Source: Paenibacillus melissococcoides
GTDB lineage: Bacteria > Bacillota > Bacilli > Paenibacillales > Paenibacillaceae
Direction: 5' to 3'
Length of the DNA: 64,000 bases
Assembly: GCA_944800085.1 (NCBI GenBank)
Contig: CALYLO010000012.1
Coordinates: 186,001-250,000, forward strand
Shown here piece after piece: positions 1 through 8,676 of this stretch (positions are counted from its first letter, which is position 1; each line of letters starts with the position of its first letter). The translations under genes and the position numbers were made by a program. The notes beneath the pieces are model-generated. The model saw only the letters and a program-made list of their open reading frames with translations, was not told the DNA's origin and made no database searches.

Positions 1-1
1 C

Positions 2-334
2 CGCTTCGGCGTCATATTCCGTACCTCTCCCCGCCAGTCGGACGTCATGATCGTGTCCGGAACGGTAACGAAGAAAATGGGGCCGCTATTGAGACGGCTG
101 TACGATCAGATGCCTGAGCCGAAATGGGTGATCGCCATGGGCTCCTGCGCGACGGCCGGCGGACCTTACGTCAAATCGTACTCGGTTATTAAAGGCGTCG
201 ATCAGATTGTGCCGGTCGATATTTACATACCGGGTTGCCCGCCGAATCCGGCGGCATTGATTTACGGCATTAACAAACTGCAAGCGAAAATCCGCTACGA
301 AGCGAAGACCGGAAAGCGGGTGACGGATGCGTGA
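2..334 (+). CDS. nuoB: NADH-quinone oxidoreductase subunit B (5'-truncated by window edge)
   Basis: The reading frame is open from the left edge, so only the C-terminal part of NuoB (about 110 residues) is present. NuoB carries the N2 iron-sulfur cluster that passes electrons to quinone in complex I. Visible family motifs are the SPRQSDVMIVSGTVT segment, GSCATAGG and IPGCPPNP; the cysteines in the last two are N2 ligands in the family. The stop codon overlaps the GTG start of nuoC (GTGA), which indicates translational coupling in the nuo operon. The start and the first cysteine pair lie upstream of the window. Confidence 0.95.
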   Translation, partial: RFGVIFRTSPRQSDVMIVSGTVTKKMGPLLRRLYDQMPEPKWVIAMGSCATAGGPYVKSYSVIKGVDQIVPVDIYIPGCPPNPAALIYGINKLQAKIRYEAKTGKRVTDA

Positions 335-1540
335 GCAAGAAGAAGAAGGATCGGGGGGCGGTTCAGCCGCCGCAAAAAGCCGAGAAGGAAAAGAAAACGG
401 AACAGGCTGTGAAAGAAGAACTAACCGAAAAAAACGAAAAGACGGTAAAAGAAGCGCAAGCTGAACAAAGTGAAAAGATGGTAAAGAAAGAGCGGAAGGA
501 CGAAGCGGAAAAGTTAGTAGAGGAAGAGAAGGCGGAAAAATCCGGTAAGACCGGGATGGCCGTGAAAGTTGAGGCAACTTCTTCCGCACAAGAAGGGAAG
601 GAGGCAGGACAAGCGGAACCGTCCGCGGCTGCATCGGGGGAAGGAGAGACAGCGGTGGAGCCGGTGAAGCGAGCGGCCAAGGGAACGAGGCCGCAAGAAG
701 AGCCGGTATCCGCTTCGGAAGGCGCTGCGGAAGAGCCGAAGACGGAGCCCGCGAAGGAAGCGGCATCTCCGTCCGCTGAGAGTGCGCCGCCTGACGTGGA
801 GGCGAGCGAACGCGCCGAAGCCGGTGTGCGAACCCGCCGCGGCAGAACCGGCCGCGCCGGCGGACAAGGCGAAGCGCGCGCCGCTCAGCGAGGAGGAGAA
901 GGCCGCCCGCCTGAAAGCGGCGGAGGAACGGCGCGCCGCGGGAGCCGCAGGCGAACGGCCTGCCCGGACGGCGGCTGCCGCAGCCGGCGCCAAGCCCGAG
1001 CGGCCGGCACGCTTGCCGCGGGCGAAGGCGAGCGACGAGCCGCCGAAGCCGAAGGAGCCTTCCCCGAAGCAGCCTATACTTGATGCGCTGGTTGCCCTGC
1101 TGAAGGCGGAGGTGGCCGCGGATGCGGTGGAGGAGGCCGTCATTAACGAAGAGAACGGGCATTTGCCGACGATTACCGTGAAGAATGAGCATTGGTTGGC
1201 CTGCGCGCGGCTGCTTCGGCATCACCCGGAGTGGTCCTGCCATTACTTGCGGAATCTGGCCGGCGTAGACCGCGAGACGCATCTCGAGGTTGTGTATTAT
1301 TTGATCAATTTATCCACGAAGGCCGAAGCGGCCGTTCACGTCAAAACGGATCGGGAACAGCCGTCTATTGCTTCGGTCACGCCGATCTGGCCCACCGCGA
1401 ATTGGTGTGAACGGGAAGTGTATGATCTGCTGGGCATCGATTTTCCCGGGCATCCCGATTTGCGCCGCATCATGATGCCGGACGATTGGGTCGGCCACCC
1501 GCTGCGCAAAGACTATGAGCCGTTGGATTCGGAGGTGTAA
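331..1540 (+). CDS. nuoC: NADH-quinone oxidoreductase subunit C, with apparent frameshift in a long N-terminal extension
   Basis: NuoC is the 30 kDa subunit of the complex I peripheral arm. The conserved domain (from about 1075, ending in MMPDDWVGHPLRKDYEPL, a typical NuoC signature) is read in the frame of position 782. The GTG that overlaps the nuoB stop (331) opens a different frame, which codes a Lys/Glu/Ala-rich low-complexity extension of about 160 residues. Composition switches from K/E/A-rich to R/G-rich in frame 1 near 815-830, exactly where frame 2 becomes E/P/A/K-rich. This suggests one extra base there. Either the gene is frameshifted (mutation or sequencing error), or the core is translated from an internal start such as GTG 782. 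Charged extensions of NuoC are, as far as I recall, common in Paenibacillus. The catalytic-arm domain itself looks intact. Confidence 0.8.
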
Positions 1541-1546
1541 TCCCCC

Positions 1547-2647
1547 TTGATTCGCACAGAAGAACTGCTCTTGAACGTCGGTCCTCAGCATCCGAGCACG
1601 CATGGCGTTTTTCGCATTGTCGTGAAGCTTGACGGCGAAGTGATCAAGGAAGCCACCCCCGTGATGGGTTACCTGCACCGGGGGACGGAGAAGCTGGCCG
1701 AGAACCTCAACTACACGCAAATTATCCCTTACACTGATAGAATGGACTATGTGTCCGCGATGACGAATAACTATGTGCTTGTTCACGCCGTCGAGAAAAT
1801 GATGCAGCTCGAAATACCCGAACGAGCCGAATTTCTCCGCCTGATCGTAATGGAGCTGCAGCGCGTGGCCAGTCATCTCGTCTGGTGGGGCACCTACCTG
1901 CTGGACATCGGGGCGATGAGCCCGTTCCTGTATGCGTTCCGCGATCGCGAAATTATCATCGATCTGTTCAACGAGCTGTGCGGAGCGCGGTTGACGTACA
2001 ATTATATGCGCGTCGGCGGCGTCAAGTGGGACGCTCCGCCGGGATGGATTGACAAGGTGCGCGACTTCCTTCCATACATGCGCAAGCGGTTGAAGGAATA
2101 CGACAAGCTGGTAAGCGGCAACGAGATCTTTTTGGCCCGGATCAAAGGGATCGGAACCTATGATGCCGAGACGGCCATCGCCTATGGATTGAGCGGAGCG
2201 AATCTTCGCTGCACCGGCGTGAAGTGGGATCTGCGGAAGGATGAGCCGTACAGCCTGTATAACCGCTTCGAATTCGATGTCCCGGTGGGAACGGACGGCG
2301 ATTGCTACACGCGTTACGTCCTCCGGATGGAGGAGATTCACCAGAGTCTGCGCATTCTGGAGCAGGCGGTGGAACAATTCCCGAGCGAGGGCGAGACGAT
2401 GGGCAAGGTGCCGCGCGTCATCCGTCCGCCGGAGGGAGAGATCTATGCGCGAATTGAATCGCCGCGCGGCGAGATCGGCTGCTATATCGTATCCCGGGCC
2501 AAGCAGGAGCCTTATCGCTTGAAGTTCCGGCGTCCTTCCTTCGTCAACCTGCAAATCCTGCCGAAGCTGCTCGTCGGAGAGACGATGACGAATCTTATCA
2601 CGATACTGGGCGGGGTCGATATCGTCGTCGGGGAGGTGGATTGCTAG
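1547..2647 (+). CDS. nuoD: NADH-quinone oxidoreductase subunit D
   Basis: This 366-residue protein is the 49 kDa subunit of complex I, which forms the quinone-binding cavity together with NuoB and NuoH. Its relation to the NiFe-hydrogenase large subunit shows in the N-terminal GPQHPSTHGVFR motif and in the GYLHRGTEKLAE and SPRGEIG segments. It starts with TTG, six bases after the nuoC stop, with GGAGGTG as ribosome binding site inside the end of nuoC. Its stop overlaps the likely GTG start of nuoH. In organisms with a 14-subunit complex nuoE, nuoF and nuoG follow here; this operon goes directly to nuoH. Confidence 0.96.
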   Translation: MIRTEELLLNVGPQHPSTHGVFRIVVKLDGEVIKEATPVMGYLHRGTEKLAENLNYTQIIPYTDRMDYVSAMTNNYVLVHAVEKMMQLEIPERAEFLRLIVMELQRVASHLVWWGTYLLDIGAMSPFLYAFRDREIIIDLFNELCGARLTYNYMRVGGVKWDAPPGWIDKVRDFLPYMRKRLKEYDKLVSGNEIFLARIKGIGTYDAETAIAYGLSGANLRCTGVKWDLRKDEPYSLYNRFEFDVPVGTDGDCYTRYVLRMEEIHQSLRILEQAVEQFPSEGETMGKVPRVIRPPEGEIYARIESPRGEIGCYIVSRAKQEPYRLKFRRPSFVNLQILPKLLVGETMTNLITILGGVDIVVGEVDC

Positions 2648-3657
2648 TGCAAGAACTCATCGCACAATCGCTCACCTGGACGAATGCCTTCATCTTTCTG
2701 GGCTGGGCCATAGTCATGTTGCTTGTCGTTCTCGGCTTCGTCACGTATGCGATCTATTTCGAACGGAAAGTGATCGGCTGGATGCAGTACCGCCATGGCC
2801 CGTCCCGGGTCGGTCCGCTCGGGCTGCTGCAGACGGTCGCGGACATATTCAAGCTGCTTATTAAGGAAGACACCATTCCGCGCAAAGCCGACCGGGCCTT
2901 GTTCATCCTCGCGCCAGTCATCGCCTATGTGCCCGCGTTCGCCGTTCTGGCCACGATACCGTACAGCGAACGGCTTGGCTTCGCCGATCTGAATGTGGGC
3001 TTGCTCTACTACGCCGCCCTCTCCAGCATTACGACCATCGGCATCATTATCGGAGGCTGGGCCTCGAACAATAAATATTCACTTTTGGGCGGAATGCGCT
3101 CTGCAGCGCAGATGATCAGCTATGAGATTCCGCTGGTCATCTCCGTCGTCGGCATTATTCTATTGAATGGATCGCTCAGTTTGCGTACCATTGTAGAAGG
3201 GCAAGGCAATTATTTTTGGGAATGGAATCTGTTCCCGCAAATTATCGGCTTCGTCGTCTTCATCATTGCGGGGATATCCGAGCTGAACCGGACCCCTTTC
3301 GATTTGCCGGAGGCGGAATCGGAGCTGGTAGCCGGCTATCATGTGGAGTACAGCGGCTTCCGGTTTGCCTTTTTCATGCTGGCGGAATATGTGTACGTCT
3401 TCGCGCTCTCCGCGCTGACGACGGTGCTGTTCCTTGGCGGCTGGCATCCGCCGTTTCCGTTCCTTGATTTTATTCCGGGAATCTTATGGTTCGCGCTCAA
3501 GTTTTCGTTCTGCGTCTTCTTCGTCTTCTGGCTGCGGGCGTCGATGCCGCGCATTCGCGTGGATCAATTGATGAGCTTCGGCTGGAAGGTGCTGCTGCCG
3601 CTGGCGCTTCTGAATGTGTTTGTGACGGCGCTATACATCGAATTTTTCAACAAATAG
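2647..3657 (+). CDS. nuoH: NADH-quinone oxidoreductase subunit H
   Basis: NuoH (ND1) is the membrane subunit joining the quinone site to the proton-pumping arm. The protein of about 336 residues has eight or so hydrophobic segments and the family signatures YAIYFERKVIGWMQYRHGPS and ISELNRTPFDLPEAESELVAGYHVEYSG. I prefer GTG 2647 as start because GGAGG at 2633-2637 is about nine bases upstream; TTG 2641 would be too close to it. The start overlaps the nuoD stop. Confidence 0.95.
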   Translation: MQELIAQSLTWTNAFIFLGWAIVMLLVVLGFVTYAIYFERKVIGWMQYRHGPSRVGPLGLLQTVADIFKLLIKEDTIPRKADRALFILAPVIAYVPAFAVLATIPYSERLGFADLNVGLLYYAALSSITTIGIIIGGWASNNKYSLLGGMRSAAQMISYEIPLVISVVGIILLNGSLSLRTIVEGQGNYFWEWNLFPQIIGFVVFIIAGISELNRTPFDLPEAESELVAGYHVEYSGFRFAFFMLAEYVYVFALSALTTVLFLGGWHPPFPFLDFIPGILWFALKFSFCVFFVFWLRASMPRIRVDQLMSFGWKVLLPLALLNVFVTALYIEFFNK

Positions 3658-3673
3658 GCTAGGGGGGAAATAC

Positions 3674-4126
3674 GTGAAAGGAATATTCAAAGGGCTGGGC
3701 GTCACGATGAAGGCGCTGACTTCCAAAAAAGTCACCTATCCGTATCCCGATAAGCCTCTGGTCATGCCTGACCGGTTCCGCGGCATTCAATATTTCGAAC
3801 CGGACAAATGCATCGTCTGCAACATGTGCGCGCGCATTTGCCCGACCGATTGCATCACGCTCACCGGCAAGCCGAACCCGGATCCGGAGAAGAAGGGCAA
3901 GGTTATCGATACGTTCGACATCAATTTTGAAATTTGCATTTTATGCGATCTGTGCACCGAGGTATGTCCGACGGAAGCGATTGTCATGACGAACAATTTC
4001 GAGCTGGCGGCGTACAGCCGCGACGATCTGTTCAAAAACATGGAATGGTTGAACGAGAACAACCAGAATATTCGGCAGGAAAACAATTCAGCCATGCCAA
4101 AAGGGGGCGCCAGAAAAAATGTTTAA
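3674..4126 (+). CDS. nuoI: NADH-quinone oxidoreductase subunit I (2[4Fe-4S])
   Basis: This 150-residue ferredoxin-like subunit carries clusters N6a and N6b, which pass electrons to NuoB. Two complete CxxCxxCxxxCP motifs are visible: CIVCNMCARICP and CILCDLCTEVCP. GTG start at 3674 follows AGGGGGGAAA. The end overlaps nuoJ by eight bases, as expected for a coupled operon. Confidence 0.96.
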   Translation: MKGIFKGLGVTMKALTSKKVTYPYPDKPLVMPDRFRGIQYFEPDKCIVCNMCARICPTDCITLTGKPNPDPEKKGKVIDTFDINFEICILCDLCTEVCPTEAIVMTNNFELAAYSRDDLFKNMEWLNENNQNIRQENNSAMPKGGARKNV

Positions 4127-4640
4127 CTTCTCCATCGAGTGGACGGGAGAAACGGTAGCCTTCTTCGTGCTTGCCATCTGCATCATCACCGGATCGGTAT
4201 TGATGCTCAATTTTACGAAGGTCGTTCATATGGTCGTGTCGCTGGCCTTCGCTTTTCTCGGGCTGGCTGGCATTTTCGTTATGCTGGAAGCCGAATTCGT
4301 CGCCTTCGTCCAGGTGCTGGTCTACACGGGAGCCATCTCGATTCTGATGATTTTCGGCATCATGATGACCCGGCATGATCGGCAGGACGAAGAGGTATCG
4401 CGCCCGCTAAGGGAGACGTTGGCCGCCCTTGGCTGTCTGGCCTTGTTCGGGGTGCTGTTCTTTACGATACGCGGCACTGATTTTCCAGCGCCTGAGCCGG
4501 CCGGGCTGGCCCAGGACAATACGCTCCAGCTCGGGAAGCAGATATTTACGGAGCATGTCATCCCGTTCGAGCTGCTGTCGGTGCTGTTGACCGTCGCATT
4601 CATCGGGGCCATCGTGCTCGCGAAGAAGGAGGCGGATTAA
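4119..4640 (+). CDS. nuoJ: NADH-quinone oxidoreductase subunit J
   Basis: NuoJ (ND6) is a small membrane subunit of the complex I proton channel. The 173 residues contain about five transmembrane stretches and the conserved FVQVLVYTGAISILMIFGIM segment, including the pi-bulge helix region. It overlaps the end of nuoI and abuts nuoK, whose ribosome binding site (AAGGAGG) lies in the last codons of nuoJ. Confidence 0.94.
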   Translation: MFNFSIEWTGETVAFFVLAICIITGSVLMLNFTKVVHMVVSLAFAFLGLAGIFVMLEAEFVAFVQVLVYTGAISILMIFGIMMTRHDRQDEEVSRPLRETLAALGCLALFGVLFFTIRGTDFPAPEPAGLAQDNTLQLGKQIFTEHVIPFELLSVLLTVAFIGAIVLAKKEAD

Positions 4641-4952
4641 ATGGGTAGCATGCTGGCTTCCTACCTTACGCTGGCAGCCATCCTGTTCTGCATTGGACTC
4701 TACGGGGTGCTGACGAAGCGCAATGCCGTCATCGTGCTGCTGTCCATCGAGCTGATGCTGAATGCGGCCAATTTGAACTTGATTGCCTTTTCCAAGTATG
4801 GGGTCGTGCCGAATCTGAAGGGACAGATCTTCTCGCTCTTCACGATTGCGGTCGCCGCGGCGGAAGCGGCGGTGGGCGTCGCCATTCTAATCGCGTTGTA
4901 TCGGAACCGCGGCACGGCTAACGTGGACGAATATAACGAATTGAAGAGATAA
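4641..4952 (+). CDS. nuoK: NADH-quinone oxidoreductase subunit K
   Basis: NuoK (ND4L) is a three-helix membrane subunit; the 103-residue length is normal. The helix with LLSIELMLNAANLN holds the conserved membrane glutamate, and a second glutamate lies in AAAEAAVGVAIL. It is the last gene before the IS110 insertion, which separates it from nuoL by 1.8 kb where adjacent genes would be expected. The coding sequence and stop are intact. Confidence 0.95.
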   Translation: MGSMLASYLTLAAILFCIGLYGVLTKRNAVIVLLSIELMLNAANLNLIAFSKYGVVPNLKGQIFSLFTIAVAAAEAAVGVAILIALYRNRGTANVDEYNELKR

Positions 4953-5056
4953 CCGTAAGTCCAGCGGTATGATGTCAAGTCCCTGATTGATGAGAATTGG
5001 AAAATTTCCTTGGCGTGCAGCAGGATCAATCCCAAAAAAGGCATCACCAAACTAGA

Positions 5057-5096
5057 CCCAGTCGAAAATTAAGTAAAATACCATAATTTAACTGGG
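5057..5096. repeat. Imperfect inverted repeat downstream of the IS110 transposase
   Basis: CCCAGT at 5057-5062 and ACTGGG at 5091-5096 flank an AT-rich centre with further partial pairing. It lies just beyond the transposase stop. It could be a weak terminator for the transposase or an end structure of the element; there is no clear T tract in either direction. Confidence 0.4.
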
Positions 5097-5127
5097 AATT
5101 AGAGAAGAAAATTCATGAGCCAAGGCA

Positions 5128-6372
5128 TTATTGCTCTGTCGGCTTCACCTTCCTTCTGGGCGTATAGAGTTGGTCGTTGCGTAGCAGCACATCGACCAGA
5201 CGCACAAGTTTTCTTGCCGTTAAGACGAGGGCACGTTTGTGTTGATGCTTAGGGACTTCATTGAATTTCTTCCGGTAGTACTCCCCGAATTCCGGGTCGC
5301 GGTTTTTTACCGAGTTGGCAGCTTCAACAAGGTAGTAGCGAAGGAATCGGTTGCCGGAACGAATGCGCTTTGTATCTTCCGCCTCGAAGGAGCCGGATTG
5401 GTGCTTGCGCCACGTCAGACCCGCATACTTGGCCAAGGCGGCTTGATCCGTGAAGCGGTCGATGTCGCCGATCTCGGCCAGGATGCCTGCGGCATAGACC
5501 CGATCAATGCCCGGAATGGAACGGAGGCACTGGCTGCTGGAAATGCCGTCTAAAATGCGCTCAATCGCCTTGTCGAGCTCTTTAAGCTGACTCTGGATGC
5601 TCCGGATCGACTGAATTGAGGTGCCCAGCACCAAATCAATGGAATCCTCGACAACCTTCGAGAGACGGTACGAGGCCCGAGCCGCCTTTTGAATACAGCG
5701 GGCGACGTGTTCGGGATCGGGGAAACGATTTCTCCCCTTGTCCTTGAGATAGTCAGCCAAACGGGCGACATCCATATTCGCCATCTCATCCAGACTATAC
5801 TTTTCCGAGAGCATTTCCATGATGGCATGGCCGAACACGGAACTGTCCACCTCCGCGCGAAAAGCATTGCACTTGTAGAACAGATTTTGCAAAAAGTATT
5901 GCTTCTCGCGGGTAAGGTTGTGTACGAGATGGAATCGCATGCGAGTGAGCCGCTGCAAGGCGATGTACTGTTCCTGCATCACGATAGTCGTCGTGAGTCT
6001 GCCAAAACGCAGGCGGTCTGCAATGATCCAGGCATCGATGCGATCGGTTTTGTCCAGGTCGGCATAAGCGTCTTTGAATTTGTTAATCAGCTTCGGATTA
6101 ATGGTGAACACCTTGGCATTCAATTGTTGAAGGGCCTCATCTTCATGCAAGTACATGGCTGGATGCCAGCTGTAGACGGATGTGGCTTCAAGCCCGATAT
6201 GAACCTCAGAGCAGGCTGTCTTGACCGCAGCAGAAATGATGCGATCCCGCAAGTAAGAGGCGCCGTGCAGATTGTTGGTGGTCTTGAAGGTCTCCAGGGT
6301 GTCGCCATCCGATTTCATCAAACAGGCTTCCAGTTCTTCGGAACTGACGTCAATACCGACAAAAAGCTTCAA
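5128..6372 (-). CDS. IS110-family transposase (DEDD/serine recombinase)
   Basis: This 414-residue protein has the two-part IS110 layout. The N-terminal RuvC-like DEDD domain shows acidic residues in VGIDVSSEE, HIGLEATSVY and KTDRIDAWIIADRL. The C-terminal Transposase_20 domain shows SIPGIDRVYAAGILAEIGD and LTWRKHQSGSF, where the family places its catalytic serine. Start is TTG at 6372, preceded by GAAAGGAGG. In characterised members such as IS621 this enzyme is guided by a bridge RNA from the element's non-coding end. It is full length with motifs present, so the copy is potentially active. It runs against the direction of the nuo operon. Confidence 0.93.
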   Translation of the reverse strand: MKLFVGIDVSSEELEACLMKSDGDTLETFKTTNNLHGASYLRDRIISAAVKTACSEVHIGLEATSVYSWHPAMYLHEDEALQQLNAKVFTINPKLINKFKDAYADLDKTDRIDAWIIADRLRFGRLTTTIVMQEQYIALQRLTRMRFHLVHNLTREKQYFLQNLFYKCNAFRAEVDSSVFGHAIMEMLSEKYSLDEMANMDVARLADYLKDKGRNRFPDPEHVARCIQKAARASYRLSKVVEDSIDLVLGTSIQSIRSIQSQLKELDKAIERILDGISSSQCLRSIPGIDRVYAAGILAEIGDIDRFTDQAALAKYAGLTWRKHQSGSFEAEDTKRIRSGNRFLRYYLVEAANSVKNRDPEFGEYYRKKFNEVPKHQHKRALVLTARKLVRLVDVLLRNDQLYTPRRKVKPTEQ

Positions 6373-6379
6373 GAGAATT

Positions 6380-6660
6380 CCTCCTTTCTATAAGGGATTC
6401 AGGGAACGGACTCTCCGGACTGTCTCCGGCGCACTCGCCGATCAATCACCCTCGCATATGAGAACACGCTTCGGTTCATGAGCTGCCCCGACGCTGCTAC
6501 AGTCGGGCATGAGTTGCCGAAGGGAACAGCCAGCGGGTAAGAAGTGCAAGCGAGTACCGGAGAAACAGACTTAAAAAGTAGATTGGACTACAGGAGGGAG
6601 ACGAATTTCCCCGAATGGAACCCTAAGTTCCATTGTCCAGAGACATTCCGGAAAGTCCAG
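6380..6660 (-). ncRNA. Candidate bridge RNA region of the IS110 element
   Basis: The non-coding stretch upstream of the transposase folds into stems separated by internal loops. An outer stem CTTCGG/CCGAAG (6469-6474 with 6517-6522) encloses an internal loop and then an inner stem TGCCCCGAC/GTCGGGCA (6484-6492 with 6502-6509, one bulge). A separate hairpin has an eight-base stem, AATGGAAC/GTTCCATT (6614-6621 with 6627-6634), and a five-base loop. A stem-internal loop-stem unit resembles the target- or donor-binding loops of IS110 bridge RNAs. Position and structure support the call; the exact RNA ends and guide bases are not determined. Confidence 0.5.
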
Positions 6661-6780
6661 TCCCCATATTAATTTTCAATGTGCAAGCTGGAAATTTTGA
6701 AGGCATTCTATGTTCCTATAAAGGACTGGAAAAAGACTCAAAACTGCCTTCAGGAAATACTATACGAGGAGGATACGACA

Positions 6781-8676
6781 ATGGAATCCGTCTTGTCGCA
6801 ATATGCATGGATTATCCCGGTCATTCCGCTGCTCGCGTTCCTCGTGCTGACGGCATTCGGCCGCCAGATGAAAGGTGCTGCCGTCATGCTCGGCGTCTTC
6901 AGCTCGTTCGCCGCATGCGTACTGTCCATCCTCATCCTGTGGGAGCGGATGACAGGAGCGCCTGACGACTACACCCGCAGCTTCGAATGGTTCCGCATTG
7001 GCGACATCCGCCTAGAGTTCGGATTTGACGTTACGAATCTGAATGTGCTGATGCTCGTCATTGTCACGCTGGTTAGCACGCTGGTCAATGTGTACTCCAA
7101 AGCTTATATGGAGGGCGACGAGCGGCAGACGGTGTTCTACGCATACATTGCTCTGTTCACGGGCGCGATGCTGGGACTTGTCCTGTCGCCGAACCTCATT
7201 CAGCTTTATATATTCTGGGAACTGGTCGGGGTCTGTTCCTTCCTGCTGATCGGCTTCTGGTATGAGCGGCCCGCGGCGCGCGCCGCCGCCAAAAAAGCCT
7301 TCATCGTCACCCGCATCGGCGATGTCGGGCTGCTGCTCGCGATTCTCATTCTGTTCTGGCATATGCCGAACCATGCGCTTGATTTTACGATGATCGGCAA
7401 CGTCTTCGCCAATGCCGATTCCATGGCGCAGCATGGCATCTCCGCCGGCTTGGGCACCTGGATTGCCGCGCTGATTTTCCTGGGAGGCGCCGGCAAGTCC
7501 GGCCAGTTCCCGCTGCATACTTGGCTTCCGGACGCGATGGAGGGGCCGACGCCCATCTCCGCGCTGATTCATGCGGCGACGATGGTTGCGGCCGGCGTAT
7601 ATTTGGTCGCCCGGACCTTTGATATTTTCACCGTCTCGCCGACGGCGATGATGATCGTCGCGGGGGTAGGCGGCTTCACCGCGATCTTCGCGGCATCGAT
7701 TGCCGCGGCGCAGCGGGATATGAAGCGAATCTTGGCCTATTCCACCGTCAGCCAGCTTGGCTATATGATGATGGCGCTCGGACTCGGGGCGGTTACGGCC
7801 GGGATATTTCATCTGTTCACCCATGCCTTCTTCAAGGCGCTGTTGTTCCTCGGGGCAGGCAGTGTCATTCACGCCATACATACACAGGACATCTTCCGCA
7901 TGGGCGGATTGGGGAACCGGATGAAGGTGACGGCCTGGACCTTCGCCATCGGCGCCTTGGCGCTGTCCGGCATTCCGCCGCTGTCCGGCTTCTGGTCCAA
8001 GGACGCCATTCTGGCGGCCGCCTGGGAACAAAATATGCCGCTCTTCATCGTTGGAGCGGTCACCGTATTCATTACCGCCTTCTATATGGCGAGATTGTTC
8101 TTCCTGGTCTTCACCGGTTCCCCTGCCGCGGATTCGGATGCGGAGAGCGTCCGCGAAGCTCCGGCTTCCATGACATTCCCGCTCGTCGTGCTGGCCGTGC
8201 TGGCCGCTGCCGCCGGGTTCGTTCATACTCCATTCAGCGGCGCGTTCGGCACGTGGCTGGACGGGGATGAGCCGGGCTCCTCCGTCCATGCGGCTGCCAT
8301 GATCATTTCGGTGCTGGCGGGCGTGCTCGGGATCGGGCTGGGCTATGTATGGTACGGGCCGCGCGGAAGCCGCCGCGGCGGTGCGCAGGAATCGGCGAAT
8401 CCGTTCTATCGGCTTGTGGCGAACAAGTACTATATCGACGAGCTGTACCAGATCGTCTTTGTCCGCTCGCTTGCCGGCCTCGGCCGCGTGCTGCAGGCGT
8501 TCGACAAATGGATTGTCGCCGGGATCGTCCGGCTTGTATCGGGAACGGCGATAGGCATCGGCAAGACGGGGACCCGGCTGCAGAACGGCCAGCTTCAGAC
8601 GTACGGGCTGATGTCGCTGTTCGGATTCGCTGCGCTGATCGTGTTCATCCTGGCGCTCGGAAGGAGGTTCTGGTAA
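6781..8676 (+). CDS. nuoL: NADH-quinone oxidoreductase subunit L
   Basis: NuoL (ND5) is the distal antiporter-like proton pump of complex I, with a long lateral helix at its C-terminus. The protein has 631 residues from ATG 6781, chosen because AGGAGG stands eight bases before it. An upstream in-frame ATG at 6679 lies in the IS-derived flank and is unlikely to be used. Family segments include NLIQLYIFWELVGVCSFLLIGFWY, given here as two parts (NLIQLYIFWELVG and CSFLLIGFWY), SGQFPLHTWLPDAMEGPTPI and ALIHAATMVAAGVYL. Transcription from the nuo promoter must cross the IS110 element to reach this gene, so nuoL, nuoM and nuoN may be expressed less unless an internal promoter exists. Confidence 0.94.
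   Translation: MESVLSQYAWIIPVIPLLAFLVLTAFGRQMKGAAVMLGVFSSFAACVLSILILWERMTGAPDDYTRSFEWFRIGDIRLEFGFDVTNLNVLMLVIVTLVSTLVNVYSKAYMEGDERQTVFYAYIALFTGAMLGLVLSPNLIQLYIFWELVGVCSFLLIGFWYERPAARAAAKKAFIVTRIGDVGLLLAILILFWHMPNHALDFTMIGNVFANADSMAQHGISAGLGTWIAALIFLGGAGKSGQFPLHTWLPDAMEGPTPISALIHAATMVAAGVYLVARTFDIFTVSPTAMMIVAGVGGFTAIFAASIAAAQRDMKRILAYSTVSQLGYMMMALGLGAVTAGIFHLFTHAFFKALLFLGAGSVIHAIHTQDIFRMGGLGNRMKVTAWTFAIGALALSGIPPLSGFWSKDAILAAAWEQNMPLFIVGAVTVFITAFYMARLFFLVFTGSPAADSDAESVREAPASMTFPLVVLAVLAAAAGFVHTPFSGAFGTWLDGDEPGSSVHAAAMIISVLAGVLGIGLGYVWYGPRGSRRGGAQESANPFYRLVANKYYIDELYQIVFVRSLAGLGRVLQAFDKWIVAGIVRLVSGTAIGIGKTGTRLQNGQLQTYGLMSLFGFAALIVFILALGRRFW

Larger units (their letters stand above)
5001..6698 (-). 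mobile_element. IS110-family insertion sequence between nuoK and nuoL
   Basis: A single reverse-strand transposase gene with non-coding flanks interrupts the nuo operon. The limits are approximate, because IS110 elements typically lack long terminal inverted repeats and target duplications. I set them on an inverted pair of the nonamer GGAAATTTT (5001-5009 as complement, 6690-6698 direct), which may be coincidental. The long non-coding side lies upstream of the transposase start, the arrangement of the IS110 group proper (IS1111-type elements carry it downstream). Neither nuoK nor nuoL is damaged; the element fell into their intergenic gap. Confidence 0.75.

Noticed and set aside
86..1282. 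Long reverse-strand open frame of 398 codons opposite nuoB and nuoC
   Set aside because: It is Arg/Leu/Pro-rich, has no domain, and mirrors GC-rich low-complexity coding sequence of nuoC.
7012..8289. Reverse-strand open frame of 425 codons opposite nuoL
   Set aside because: Composition (His, Arg, Gly, Gln-rich) and position show it to be an antisense shadow of nuoL.
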